Shown here in pieces: positions 15,959 through 24,424 of a DNA stretch of 64,000 nucleotides. The translations under genes were made by a program, and so were the position numbers. Under the pieces are notes generated by a model. It saw only the letters and a list, made by a program, of their open reading frames with translations, ran no database searches and was not told the DNA's origin. The DNA is from Ancylobacter sp. Lp-2 (GTDB lineage Bacteria > Pseudomonadota > Alphaproteobacteria > Rhizobiales > Xanthobacteraceae). The DNA is taken from assembly GCF_020523795.1 (NCBI RefSeq), contig NZ_JAJALI010000001.1, positions 682,001 to 746,000 on the forward strand, given 5' to 3'. How positions within the stretch are numbered: position 1 is the first letter of the stretch; each line of letters starts with the position of its first letter.

Positions 15959-16939
15959 CTATTTCAGCACGCCGGCTTCCTTGTAGAAGCGTTCGGCGCC
16001 GGGATGCAGCGGGACGCCGAGGCCGTTGGTGGCATTTTGCAGGGTGATCAGCTTGCCCTTGGCATGGCCGGCGTCGAGCGCGGCGCGCGAGGCATCGTTC
16101 CACAGCACCTTGACGATGTCGTAGACGAGTTGGTCCGGCTGCTTGGCACTGGTGAGCCATTGCGCGTTGACCGAGATGGTGTCGGTCGCGCCGACGCCCT
16201 TATAGGTATCGGCCGGCACCTTGTCCCTGGCGAAGAACTTGTACTCGCCGAGCAGCTTGTCGACTTCCGGCCCGGTGATCGGTACCAGCTCGATCCCGGA
16301 GGAGGAGGCGAGCTCGGAGATGGCGCCGGTCGGGTAGCCGCCGACGAAGAAGAAGGCGTCGAGCGCGCCGTCGCGCAGCCGGTCGCCGGCCGGGCCGGGC
16401 TTGAGATATTCCGGCTTGATGTCCTTTTCGGTCAGCCCGTAGGCGCCGAGCACGATGCGCGCATCCACCAGCGTGCCGGAGCCCGGCTCGTCGAGCGCGA
16501 CGCGCTTGCCCTTGAGGTCCTTCACCGACTTGATGCCGGCGGACTTGGCGGCGACGAGGTGGATGGTCTCCGGGTAGAGCGTGGCGATGATGCGCAGGTC
16601 CCCGACCTTCGGCTTGCCGTCATAGAGACCGGTGCCGGTATAGGCCCAATAAGCGACGTCGGACTGCGAGAAGCCGGATTCGGCGGCGCCGGACTGGATG
16701 GCGTTCACATTGGCCACCGAACCGTTGGAGGCGATGGCGGTCGCCACGAGGCCGGGAACGCCCTTGTCGCCGGCCGCCGAGATCGCGTTGGCGATCAGGC
16801 CGCCGACCGGATAATAGGTGCCCGCCGTGCCGCCGGTGCCGATGCGGAAGAAGGTGGGCTGCTGAGCCAGCGCCAGCCCCGTCATCGCGGTGAGGCCAGC
16901 AAGGGCCGCCACGAGATTCAACTTGCCGAAGAACTTCAT
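15959..16939 (-). CDS. TAXI-family TRAP transporter solute-binding protein
   Basis: 326 residues with a signal peptide (cleavage near ALAQQ, residue 26). The mature protein has TAXI signatures RIGTGGTAGTYYPVGG and GSVANVNAIQSGAAESGFSQSDVA. It delivers substrate to the fused permease immediately downstream. The ATG at 16939 has GGAGA upstream. It is divergent from the GntR gene. Confidence 0.94.
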   Translation of the reverse strand: MKFFGKLNLVAALAGLTAMTGLALAQQPTFFRIGTGGTAGTYYPVGGLIANAISAAGDKGVPGLVATAIASNGSVANVNAIQSGAAESGFSQSDVAYWAYTGTGLYDGKPKVGDLRIIATLYPETIHLVAAKSAGIKSVKDLKGKRVALDEPGSGTLVDARIVLGAYGLTEKDIKPEYLKPGPAGDRLRDGALDAFFFVGGYPTGAISELASSSGIELVPITGPEVDKLLGEYKFFARDKVPADTYKGVGATDTISVNAQWLTSAKQPDQLVYDIVKVLWNDASRAALDAGHAKGKLITLQNATNGLGVPLHPGAERFYKEAGVLK

Positions 16940-17241
16940 GAATCGTCTCCGCTACGGGTGCCGGTGATCGCGAAGCAATGATGGTGCCCTCTCGTTGCGG
17001 AGCCGACAAGAGACGCATGAAGATTGCGCCGAACGTTCCGAAAACAGCCGATCTGTACGCACATCCGGCCGATCCGGTGCGGCGGTCTTGCTGTCGGGCT
17101 GGGAATGTCCGACGAATCACCTTGCGTCGGCGGCCCGGTTTTCGCGGTGGGCGGGAGGTCGAAGCCGTTGCCATCCCCGGTCGCAAACTTGCATACTAGT
17201 TTTCTACATATTAGAATCGCATTTTCTCATCGGGTGATGCA
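16940..17241. promoter_or_regulatory. Divergent control region between TAXI transporter and GntR gene
   Basis: A 302-base gap with no gene. It holds the 15-bp site listed separately (17186-17200) and an AT-rich stretch before the GntR start. The TAXI promoter must lie in its left part. Confidence 0.5.
17186..17200 (+). promoter_or_regulatory. Predicted GntR operator, copy 1
   Basis: The 15-mer AACTTGCATACTAGT occurs here, 41 bases before the GntR start, and again, inverted, at 25485-25499 before the dehydrogenase operon. The ACTAGT core is a palindrome, typical for dimeric GntR/FadR-type operators. Identity over 15 bases at two promoters of one functional cluster is strong evidence of a shared regulator. 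Confidence 0.7.
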
Positions 17242-17988
17242 ATGGGCAGCGGCTCTCGCCTGGGCAAGTTCGACGGCATTCGGCGCGGCGAGGATGGACA
17301 ACTCGTCGGCGCGCCGCCGTCGACCGCCAGCATTCGCGACGCGATCCGCCGCGACATCATCGCCCTGAAGCTGAAGCCGGGCACGCGTGTCTCGGAGAAC
17401 GAGCTGGCCGCCCGCTTCGGCACCAGCCGCACTCCTGTGCGGGAGGCGCTGCTCGGTCTCGTCGATCAGGGGCTGATCGCGGTGCTGCCCCAGCGCGGCA
17501 CCTACATCACCTATATTTCGCTGAAGGGCGTGCGGCGGGCGCGGTTCCTGCGCTTGGCGCTGGAAGTCGCGATCTTCCGCAGCGCCGCCGAGCAGGGCCT
17601 GTCGCGTGCCATGCTGGGGGCGGCGGAGGACGTCATCGACGAGCAGGTGGCGGCCGAGGCCGACCCGGAGCGCTTTACCCGCGCCGACGACGCCTTCCAC
17701 CGGCTGTTCGCCGACGGCATCGGCATGGGCGATCTATGGACCGTGCTGGAGCAGGAGAAGGCGCAGTTCGACCGGATCCGCTTTCTCAGCCTACCCAATG
17801 TGACGCCGATCGACACGCTGATCGGCCAGCATCGCGCCATGCTGGAGGCGGTGCGCACCCGCGATCCGATGGCGGCGGAAGAGGCGGTGAAGATCCACCT
17901 CTCGGAAGTGCTCAAGGTGACGTTCGAACTCGCCGAACGCCACCCCGACCTGATCATCGACGACCTCGACGCGCCTCAGAGCCCGTGA
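17242..17988 (+). CDS. GntR-family (FadR subfamily) transcriptional regulator
   Basis: 248 residues. A winged helix-turn-helix with ASIRDAIRRDIIALKLKPGTRVSENELAARFGTSRTPVREAL (about 28-70, shown in parts) is followed by an all-helical FCD-type ligand domain; the metal-binding pattern D-x3-H is visible at DDAFHRLF and a later GQHRAM and KIHLSEV supply further His. It probably represses the flanking hexonate/TRAP genes and is released by a pathway intermediate. Its 3' end overlaps the convergent epimerase gene by 13 bases. Confidence 0.9.
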   Translation: MGSGSRLGKFDGIRRGEDGQLVGAPPSTASIRDAIRRDIIALKLKPGTRVSENELAARFGTSRTPVREALLGLVDQGLIAVLPQRGTYITYISLKGVRRARFLRLALEVAIFRSAAEQGLSRAMLGAAEDVIDEQVAAEADPERFTRADDAFHRLFADGIGMGDLWTVLEQEKAQFDRIRFLSLPNVTPIDTLIGQHRAMLEAVRTRDPMAAEEAVKIHLSEVLKVTFELAERHPDLIIDDLDAPQSP

Positions 17989-18827
17989 CGGTCGAGGATG
18001 CGGCCCCCGCTCTGCGCCACCTCGTCGCCATCGCGGAACAGCGGCCGCCACGCGGCGACGCCGCGTGCCACGTCCGGCCCGCTGACCGCCGAGGAGAACG
18101 CCTCGACGCCGATCAGCTTGTCGTAGCCGGCCGCCTTGAGCCGGGCGAGGAACGGCGCGAAGTCGATCTGTCCGCGATCGAGCAGCCCGCGATCGTTCTG
18201 GTCGAGCTCGAAATAAGCGAGATGCGGTAGCGCGGCGTCCAGCGCCGCCATCGGATCGGCTTCCTCGATGTGCATGTGGAACGTGTCGAGATGCAGCCAG
18301 AGATTGGCCGGGCGGCCGACCAGATCGAGAAAGGCCAGACCCTCCTCCACCGTGGTCAGCATGTTGGTCTCGTAGCGGTTCAGCATTTCCATCGCGAAGC
18401 GAAGGCCAAAGCCCTTCGCCTCCTCGGAAATCTCGGCCAGCGCCTCGGCGCTGCGCCGGCGCATATCCGGCGTGGCGACGGCGTCGGCCTTGCCGAACAG
18501 CCCGTAGGTGATGCCGCCGACATGGACGGCGCCCATGTCGCGCGCGAGGCGCAGCGCGGCGCGGTGCCGCTCGATCCCCGCCTTGCGGATCGCCGGATCA
18601 TCGCTGGTGATGTCGGCGCTGGGCAGCTGGTTGGCCGAGCCGACCGCGGTGATGCCATGCGCGCCGAATATCCGCGCGATGGCCGGGGCATCGATCACCG
18701 AATGGTCGCGCAGCGGCACCACGACATGGTCGAAGCCGGCGGCCGCCGCGCGCGGCGCGACATAGTCGGCCGCCTCGGCGGACCAGCCGGGAATCCACGA
18801 GAAGGAGTGGATCGAGCGATTGGCCAT
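17976..18827 (-). CDS. Sugar phosphate isomerase/epimerase, D-tagatose 3-epimerase-like
   Basis: 283 residues from ATG 18827 (a GTG two codons earlier is also possible). TIM-barrel of the xylose-isomerase-like superfamily. Catalytic patterns of the ketose 3-epimerase group are visible: MEMLNRYETNML (Glu), HLDTFHMHIEE (Asp, His) and a final GVEAFSS (Glu). These would coordinate a divalent metal and shift a C3 proton. It overlaps the end of uxuA and is the last gene of the operon; it may interconvert keto-sugars or keto-hexuronates feeding the UxuB/UxuA route. Confidence 0.85.
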   Translation of the reverse strand: MANRSIHSFSWIPGWSAEAADYVAPRAAAAGFDHVVVPLRDHSVIDAPAIARIFGAHGITAVGSANQLPSADITSDDPAIRKAGIERHRAALRLARDMGAVHVGGITYGLFGKADAVATPDMRRRSAEALAEISEEAKGFGLRFAMEMLNRYETNMLTTVEEGLAFLDLVGRPANLWLHLDTFHMHIEEADPMAALDAALPHLAYFELDQNDRGLLDRGQIDFAPFLARLKAAGYDKLIGVEAFSSAVSGPDVARGVAAWRPLFRDGDEVAQSGGRILDRHGL

Positions 18828-18829
18828 GG

Positions 18830-20017
18830 TCACGTGCCTTCCAGCTGATCGACCGCGGCCATCACGCCGCGCAGCTCGGCGAGGCCGCGCAGCCGGCCGA
18901 TGATCGGGTAGCCGGGATGCGTCTTGCGCGTGGCGTCGTCGATCAGCTCATGACCGTGGTCCGGACGCATCGGGATTTCCCAGTCGGCGCGGCCTTCCGC
19001 CTTGCGACGGCGCTCCTCAGCCATCAGCGTGCGCACCAGCTTCACCATGTCGGTGTCGCCGCCCAGATGGTCGGCCTCCATGAACGAGCCGTCGGCATCC
19101 TTGCGGACGTTGCGCAAATGGGCGAAGTGGATCTTGTCGGCGAAGCGGGCGGCGATGGCCGGGACATCGTTCGCGGGATTGGCGCCGAGCGAGCCCGAGC
19201 ACAGAGTCAGCCCGTTGGCCGGCGAGGGCACGCAGCCGAGCACGAAGGCGATGTCCTCGGCGTTCGACACGATGCGGTCGAGCCCGAACAGCGCGCGCGG
19301 CGGATCGTCCGGGTGCACGCACATCCGCATGCCGCATTCCTCGGCGGTCGGGATGATCTCCTCGAGGAAACGCTTGTAGTTGGCCTTCAGATCCTCGCGC
19401 GAGACCTCGTCATAACGCTCCAGCATGGCGCGGAGCTGCGGCACGTCATAGCGGTCATAGGCGCCGGGCAGGCCGGCCATGATGTTGGCGAGCAGCCGGT
19501 CGCGGTCGTCCTGCGTCGAGCGCGCGAACCATTCCGCCGCCCGCGCCAGCACCTCCGGCGAGTGGCCAGCCTCGGCGCCGGGGCGCTTAAGGATGTGCAG
19601 GTCGAAGGCGACGTATTCGTGGATATTGAAGCGCAGCGCCGTGCCGCCGCCCGGCAGCGGCGCGTAGATCTGGGTGCGCGTCCAATCGAGGATGGGCATG
19701 AAGTTGTAGCAGATGACCTTGAGGCCCTCGGCGGCGAGGTTGCGCATCGAGGCGCGGTAGGTGTCGAACAGTGGCGCGAGGTCGCCATCGCCGAGCTTGA
19801 TGCGCTCGTGGATCGGCAGGCTTTCGACTACCTTCCAGCGCAGGCCGAGCGCGGGATCTTCGACCAGCGCCTTGCGCCGCCCGATCTCCTCGCGCGTCCA
19901 CACCTCGCCATAGGGGATCTGATGCAGCGCCGTGACGACGCCGGTCGCCCCGGCTTGCACGATGTGCTTCAGCTCGACGGCGTCGTCGGGGCCGAACCAG
20001 CGCCAGGTCTGTTCCAT
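18830..20017 (-). CDS. uxuA: Mannonate dehydratase
   Basis: 395 residues from ATG 20017 (MEQTWRWFGPDD; the frame extends upstream into uxuB but without similarity). Family motifs include WRWFGP, ALHQIPYGEVW, CVHPDDPP, CSGSLGAN, HFAHLRN and RPDHGHEL, which carry the metal-binding His/Cys and active-site residues. It converts D-mannonate to 2-keto-3-deoxy-D-gluconate in the cytoplasm. It lies 13 bases after uxuB. The downstream kinase and aldolase for KDG are not in the window. Confidence 0.95.
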   Translation of the reverse strand: MEQTWRWFGPDDAVELKHIVQAGATGVVTALHQIPYGEVWTREEIGRRKALVEDPALGLRWKVVESLPIHERIKLGDGDLAPLFDTYRASMRNLAAEGLKVICYNFMPILDWTRTQIYAPLPGGGTALRFNIHEYVAFDLHILKRPGAEAGHSPEVLARAAEWFARSTQDDRDRLLANIMAGLPGAYDRYDVPQLRAMLERYDEVSREDLKANYKRFLEEIIPTAEECGMRMCVHPDDPPRALFGLDRIVSNAEDIAFVLGCVPSPANGLTLCSGSLGANPANDVPAIAARFADKIHFAHLRNVRKDADGSFMEADHLGGDTDMVKLVRTLMAEERRRKAEGRADWEIPMRPDHGHELIDDATRKTHPGYPIIGRLRGLAELRGVMAAVDQLEGT

Positions 20018-20030
20018 GAAAGTCTCCGGT

Positions 20031-21533
20031 CTATCGGAAGGTGCCGGCCTCGCGGAGGCGGCGAAGCGTGGAGCGCGTCCCGGCGGTTGCCAGCCGGGCA
20101 TGAGCGGCCGTGACGGCCGCGACGAAGGGGTCGACCGTGCCCAGCGTGCCGAAGATCGGCTCGATGCCGACCGCCCGCCGCACATAGTCGGCCGGGTCGG
20201 CGGCCTGTTGCCGCGCCTCGGCCAGCTTCGGGGTCAGGGGATCCGACACGCGAAGCGGCGCGCCGTCGTCGGCCCTGCCGCCGGCGTGGCGCAGAAAGGC
20301 GGCCACCACCAGCGCCAGCCGCTCGAAGCTTTGCCCCGCTGCCAGGCGGTCGCGGATCGGCGCGAGGATGCGCTGCGGCAGCTTCTGCGAGCCGTCCATG
20401 GCGATCTGCGCCGTGAGATGGCGCACGCCGGGGTTCTCGTAGCGCGCGCGCAATTGCGCGGCATAGGCGGCGAGGTCGGCGCCGGGCGGCGGCGGCACGG
20501 TGGGGATGATCTCCTCGCGCCACAGCGCCTCGACGAAGGGGCCGATATCCGGGTCGGCGATGGCAGCGCTGACCGTCTCGACGCCGGCGAGGGTGCCGAG
20601 ATAGGCCATCGCCGAATGGGTGCCGTTGAGCATGCGCAGCTTCATCAGCTCGAACGGCTCGACGTCGGTCGTCATCTGCGCGCCGGCGAGGTCCCAGCGC
20701 GGGCGGCCGGACGGGAAATTGTCCTCGATCACCCATTGGCGGAACGGCTCGTGCAGCACCGGCGCCTCGTCGCGCAGGCCGATCAGCTCCGCCGTCGCGG
20801 CGATGCCCTCCGGCGTGACGGCAGGCACGATGCGGTCGACCATGGTGGAGGGGAACGCCACCTCCCGTTCGATCCACGCCGCCAGCGCCTCGTCCTTCAG
20901 CGCCGCGTAGTCGGTGACGACGCGGCGGGTGACATGGCCGTTGCCGGGCAGGTTGTCGCAGCACAGAACGGTGAACGGCGCGACGCCGGCCGCCCGGCGC
21001 GCCGCCAGCGCCGCGACGATGAGGCCGGGAGCGGTGGCAGGCCGGCTCCCCGCCATAAGGTCGGCGCGGATCTCCGGATGGTCGGCGCGCAGATGCCCGG
21101 TCGCCGGGTCGTGGCAATAGCCCTTCTCGGTGATGGTCAGGCTGACGATCCGCGTCGCGGGATCGGCCATGAGCGCGGCCAGCCGCTCACCCTCGCTCGG
21201 CGCGTGGATGGCCGCGGCGAGCGAGCCGATGATACGGGCATGGCTGCCGCCCGGCCCGCGCTCGACGGCGGTGTACAGGAAGTCCTGCGGCTCCAGCCGC
21301 GCCTTCTGATCGGGGCTACGCAGGCTGACGCCGGCGAGGCCCCAGGACAGGTCGCCGGTCGCCTCCATCGCCTCGTCGTTGAACGCGGCGACATGGGCCC
21401 GCACGAAGGCACCGAGCCCGATATGGACAATACCGGTGCCGACATGGGCGGGATCGAAGCCGGGCAGCCGGGCGCGGGCGCACGGAAGGCTGCGCCGGTC
21501 GAGGCGCTCGAAGGAAGACGTCGTGTCCGTCAT
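20031..21533 (-). CDS. uxuB: Mannitol dehydrogenase-family protein, probable D-fructuronate reductase
   Basis: 500 residues. NAD-binding start GTGIVHIGLGAFVRAHVA, and the polyol long-chain dehydrogenase catalytic pattern KLRMLNGTHS (Lys, Asn, His). The family includes mannitol 2-dehydrogenase and fructuronate reductase; position directly in front of uxuA makes reduction of D-fructuronate to D-mannonate the best call. It is 13 bases after dctM. Confidence 0.88.
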   Translation of the reverse strand: MTDTTSSFERLDRRSLPCARARLPGFDPAHVGTGIVHIGLGAFVRAHVAAFNDEAMEATGDLSWGLAGVSLRSPDQKARLEPQDFLYTAVERGPGGSHARIIGSLAAAIHAPSEGERLAALMADPATRIVSLTITEKGYCHDPATGHLRADHPEIRADLMAGSRPATAPGLIVAALAARRAAGVAPFTVLCCDNLPGNGHVTRRVVTDYAALKDEALAAWIEREVAFPSTMVDRIVPAVTPEGIAATAELIGLRDEAPVLHEPFRQWVIEDNFPSGRPRWDLAGAQMTTDVEPFELMKLRMLNGTHSAMAYLGTLAGVETVSAAIADPDIGPFVEALWREEIIPTVPPPPGADLAAYAAQLRARYENPGVRHLTAQIAMDGSQKLPQRILAPIRDRLAAGQSFERLALVVAAFLRHAGGRADDGAPLRVSDPLTPKLAEARQQAADPADYVRRAVGIEPIFGTLGTVDPFVAAVTAAHARLATAGTRSTLRRLREAGTFR

Positions 21534-21546
21534 CGGTGTTCCCGGC

Positions 21547-22824
21547 TCAGTCGAACATCAGGCTAGGCAGCCACAGCGAGATCGCCGGCACGAAGGAGAC
21601 CAGCATCAGCACGAGGATGTTGCACAGCAGGAAGGGGACAGTCTCGCGCGCCACCGTTCCGAGCGGCACCCGCGCGATGTTGCCGGCAACGAACAGGCAG
21701 ACACCGACCGGCGGCGTGGTGAGGCCCAGCATCAGGTTGATGACGCAGATCATCGCGAAGTGGACCGGATCGATGCCGACCGCCGTCGCCACCGCCAAGA
21801 GCGGCGGGAATAGGATGATCAGTGCGGCGATGGTTTCCATGAAGGTGCCGACGATCAGCAGCAGCACGTTCACCAGGAGGATGATGACGTACTTGTTCTC
21901 GGTCATCGCCAGCATCGAGGCGGCGATCTGCTGGGGGATCTGCTCGGAGGTAAGGATCCAGCCGAACAGGTTGGCGAGGCCGACCAGGAGGATTAGCGCG
22001 CCGGAGCCGATGGCGCTGTCGAGCAGGATCTTCGGCAGCTCCCGCAGCCGGAACCCCTTGTAGATGAACAGGCCGACCAGGAAGGCGTAGATCGAGGCGA
22101 CGATGGAGGCCTCCGTCGGGGTGAAGATGCCGCCGACGATGCCGTAGAGGATGATCACCGTCATCAGGATGGCCCAGAAGGCCGCCTTGCCGGAATTGAA
22201 GATTTCGCCGAAGCCGGCCCACGTGCCCTTGGGATAGTTTCGGGCGCGCGCGATGAGATAGCAGGTCACCATCATCCCGAGGCCCATCAGCACGCCCGGA
22301 ATGGCGCCGGCGAGGAACATCCGCCCGACCGACAGGCCGGTGAGCGTGCCGACGATGATCATCGGTACCGAGGGCGGGATGATCGGACCGACGGTCGAGG
22401 CCGAGGCGGTGAGCGCGGCGGCGAAGCCGGCGGAATAGCCGGACTTCTTCATCGCCGGGATCATCACCGCGCCGATCGAGGCGGTCTCGGACACGGCGGT
22501 ACCAGAGATGCCGGCGAAGATCATCGAGCCGCCGACATTGGCGAGGCCGAGGCCGCCGCGAATATGGCCGAGCACCGCGCTGGAGAACCGCACGATCTGG
22601 TCGGTGATGCCGCCGCGGTTCATCAGATTGCCGGCGAGCACGAAGCCGGGGATGCAGAGCAGCACGAAGCTGTCCATTCCGGTGTACATGAACTGCGGCA
22701 CGACGGTGAGGTCGATGCCGGCGCCGAGCAGATAGGCCAGCGAGGCGACGCCGAGCGAGATGGCGACCGGCACGCCGAGCATCAGGCAGGCAGCGAAGGT
22801 ACCGAACAGGAGCGCGACGAGCAT
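21547..22824 (-). CDS. dctM: TRAP transporter large permease (DctM)
   Basis: 425 residues, about 12 transmembrane helices, with DctM signatures PGFVLAGNLMNRGGITDQI, GGSMIFAGISGTAVSETASIG and STVGPIIPPSVPMIIVG. It overlaps the dctQ stop codon. It carries substrate across the inner membrane with DctQ. Context suggests hexuronate or hexonate uptake. Confidence 0.95.
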   Translation of the reverse strand: MLVALLFGTFAACLMLGVPVAISLGVASLAYLLGAGIDLTVVPQFMYTGMDSFVLLCIPGFVLAGNLMNRGGITDQIVRFSSAVLGHIRGGLGLANVGGSMIFAGISGTAVSETASIGAVMIPAMKKSGYSAGFAAALTASASTVGPIIPPSVPMIIVGTLTGLSVGRMFLAGAIPGVLMGLGMMVTCYLIARARNYPKGTWAGFGEIFNSGKAAFWAILMTVIILYGIVGGIFTPTEASIVASIYAFLVGLFIYKGFRLRELPKILLDSAIGSGALILLVGLANLFGWILTSEQIPQQIAASMLAMTENKYVIILLVNVLLLIVGTFMETIAALIILFPPLLAVATAVGIDPVHFAMICVINLMLGLTTPPVGVCLFVAGNIARVPLGTVARETVPFLLCNILVLMLVSFVPAISLWLPSLMFD

Positions 22825-23318
22825 CAGACCAGCTCCTCAAGCGTGGGGGTACGGCCATAGCCGAGAAGCCGGGCCAGGGCGAAGAACACCAGGCAGACCG
22901 GGATGATCATCACGTCGACATAGGACCAAAGCATCGGCGCGTCGAAGGAGCGCGCCCGCTCACCGAGGCTCATCTCCAGATAGACCCAGGCGCTGGGAAT
23001 GATGGCGAGGCCGAACAGCAGGATGACCACGTCAACCAGCTTGGCGGCGAGGCTTCGCGTCGGCTCCGGCAGCATCGAGGTGACGATGTCGACATTGACC
23101 ATCTCGCCGTCCAGCAGGGCGAGCCCGCAGGAGAACGACACCAGATGGATGAGCGCGAAACGCGAGACCTCTTCCGTCCAGGCCGGCACGTAGACATTCG
23201 GCAGCCGCCCCAGCACCTGCATGGTGACGACGGCGATCAGCACGACGAACGCGACGACCGTGCCGATCCGGCAAATCCATTTCATGGCGCAGAGCGCCAG
23301 CTCGAACAGCGTACGCAT
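22824..23318 (-). CDS. dctQ: TRAP transporter small permease (DctQ)
   Basis: 164 residues from ATG 23318 (MRTLFELALCAMKW; the longer open frame upstream is not DctQ-like). Four predicted transmembrane helices and the DctQ pattern PAWTEEVSRFALIHLVSFSCG. Its stop overlaps the start of dctM. Confidence 0.93.
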   Translation of the reverse strand: MRTLFELALCAMKWICRIGTVVAFVVLIAVVTMQVLGRLPNVYVPAWTEEVSRFALIHLVSFSCGLALLDGEMVNVDIVTSMLPEPTRSLAAKLVDVVILLFGLAIIPSAWVYLEMSLGERARSFDAPMLWSYVDVMIIPVCLVFFALARLLGYGRTPTLEELV

Positions 23319-23343
23319 CCAGATGCTCCGCGACAGGCAGGAC

Positions 23344-23368
23344 GGCGCGGCCCCATCGAGGCCGCGCC
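23344..23368 (-). other. Hairpin in the dctP-dctQ gap
   Basis: GGCGCGGCC (23344-23352) and GGCCGCGCC (23360-23368) form a perfect 9-bp stem with a 7-base loop. No U-tract follows on the minus strand. Such hairpins after binding-protein genes commonly stabilise the upstream mRNA and raise expression of dctP over dctQM (inference). Confidence 0.6.
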
Positions 23369-23379
23369 ACGGGAGGGCG

Positions 23380-24354
23380 TCACTTGGTCGAGAGGATCTG
23401 CTCGTAGAGCGGACGCAGCTGGTCGCCGAGCGCCTTCGATACCGCCTCCTGGCCGGCCTTGGCGAAGGCCTCCTTGTCGACGGTGACGAACTCCATGCCG
23501 GCCTTCTCGAGGGCGGCGCGGTCTTCCGCGTCGGTCTTGGTGAACAGCTCACGCTCATAGGTCTGCGCGATCTTGGCGGATTCGCGGATGGCCTCCTGCT
23601 GTTCCTTGGTCAGCTTGTTGAAGTTGCGCTCGCTGACCACGAGATAGATCCAGCTGCGCACGTGATCGGTGAGGTTCACGTATTTCTGGACCTCGTTGAA
23701 GCTCGCCGAGCGGATCAGCGCCAGCGGGTTCTCCTGCGCGTCGATGACGTGGCTCTGGAGGCCGGTGAACACTTCCGAGAACGCCATCGGCGTCGCCTTG
23801 GCACCGACCGCGTTCCAGAACACCACATGCAGCGGCACGTTGGAGACGCGCATCTTCAGCCCCTGCAGGTCGGCGGGGCTCTTGATCGGCCGGTTGGAGG
23901 TCAGCTCGCGCGGGCCGCGGGCGAAATAGGTCAGCGGGATGACGCGGACGCTCTTCTGGATCTCCTCGGAGATTTTCTGGCCGACCGGGCCGTCCACCAC
24001 CTTCTGCAGGTGATCGAGGTCGCGGATCGCATAGGGCACCGCCAGCAGCGAGGCATAGGGCGTCCAGTTCTGCATGGACTCGCCGGAAATGGTGAAGTCG
24101 ACGGTGCCGAACTGCATGCCCTTGATCAGGTCGACTTCCTTGCCGAGCGTGTCGTTCGGGAAGACCTGGATCTCGATCTCGCCATTGGTGCGCTTCTTCA
24201 CCTCCTCGGCGAATTTCAGCGAGGCGAGGTGCCACGAGTTCTGCTCGTTGGCGAGATGGCCGAGCTTCATCACCGTCTTGGCGTCGGCGGTGCCGGCGAA
24301 CAGCGCGGCGGTCATCGCGCCGGCCAGAATGGCGCTCTTCAGATGTGCAAACAC
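23380..24354 (-). CDS. dctP: TRAP transporter solute-binding protein (DctP family)
   Basis: 324 residues. I choose the GTG at 24354 because GGGAGGAAA lies three bases upstream and the product begins with a proper signal peptide ending at ADA (about residue 25); no in-frame ATG gives that. DctP signatures include VMKLGHLANEQNSWHLASLKFAEEV (in parts), the conserved Arg region LKMRVSNVPLHVVFWNAVGA, and GLQSHVIDAQENPLALI. It binds an organic-acid ligand through that Arg. It follows the dehydrogenase gene by 70 bases. Confidence 0.93.
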   Translation of the reverse strand: MFAHLKSAILAGAMTAALFAGTADAKTVMKLGHLANEQNSWHLASLKFAEEVKKRTNGEIEIQVFPNDTLGKEVDLIKGMQFGTVDFTISGESMQNWTPYASLLAVPYAIRDLDHLQKVVDGPVGQKISEEIQKSVRVIPLTYFARGPRELTSNRPIKSPADLQGLKMRVSNVPLHVVFWNAVGAKATPMAFSEVFTGLQSHVIDAQENPLALIRSASFNEVQKYVNLTDHVRSWIYLVVSERNFNKLTKEQQEAIRESAKIAQTYERELFTKTDAEDRAALEKAGMEFVTVDKEAFAKAGQEAVSKALGDQLRPLYEQILSTK

Positions 24355-24424
24355 GTCTTTCCTCCCAGTTTTTTGATGTTCGGCCTGGCAGCAAGACTTG
24401 GCAGCAGGCCGGCAGGCAGCGGCG

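Noticed and set aside
14363-16047. Long plus-strand open frames across the TAXI transporter
   Set aside because: They are antisense shadows of the GC-rich TRAP genes with Arg/His/Gly-rich translations.
23319-23558. 80-residue N-terminal extension of DctQ
   Set aside because: Arg/Ser/Pro-rich shadow of dctP on the same strand; the DctQ domain starts at ATG 23318.
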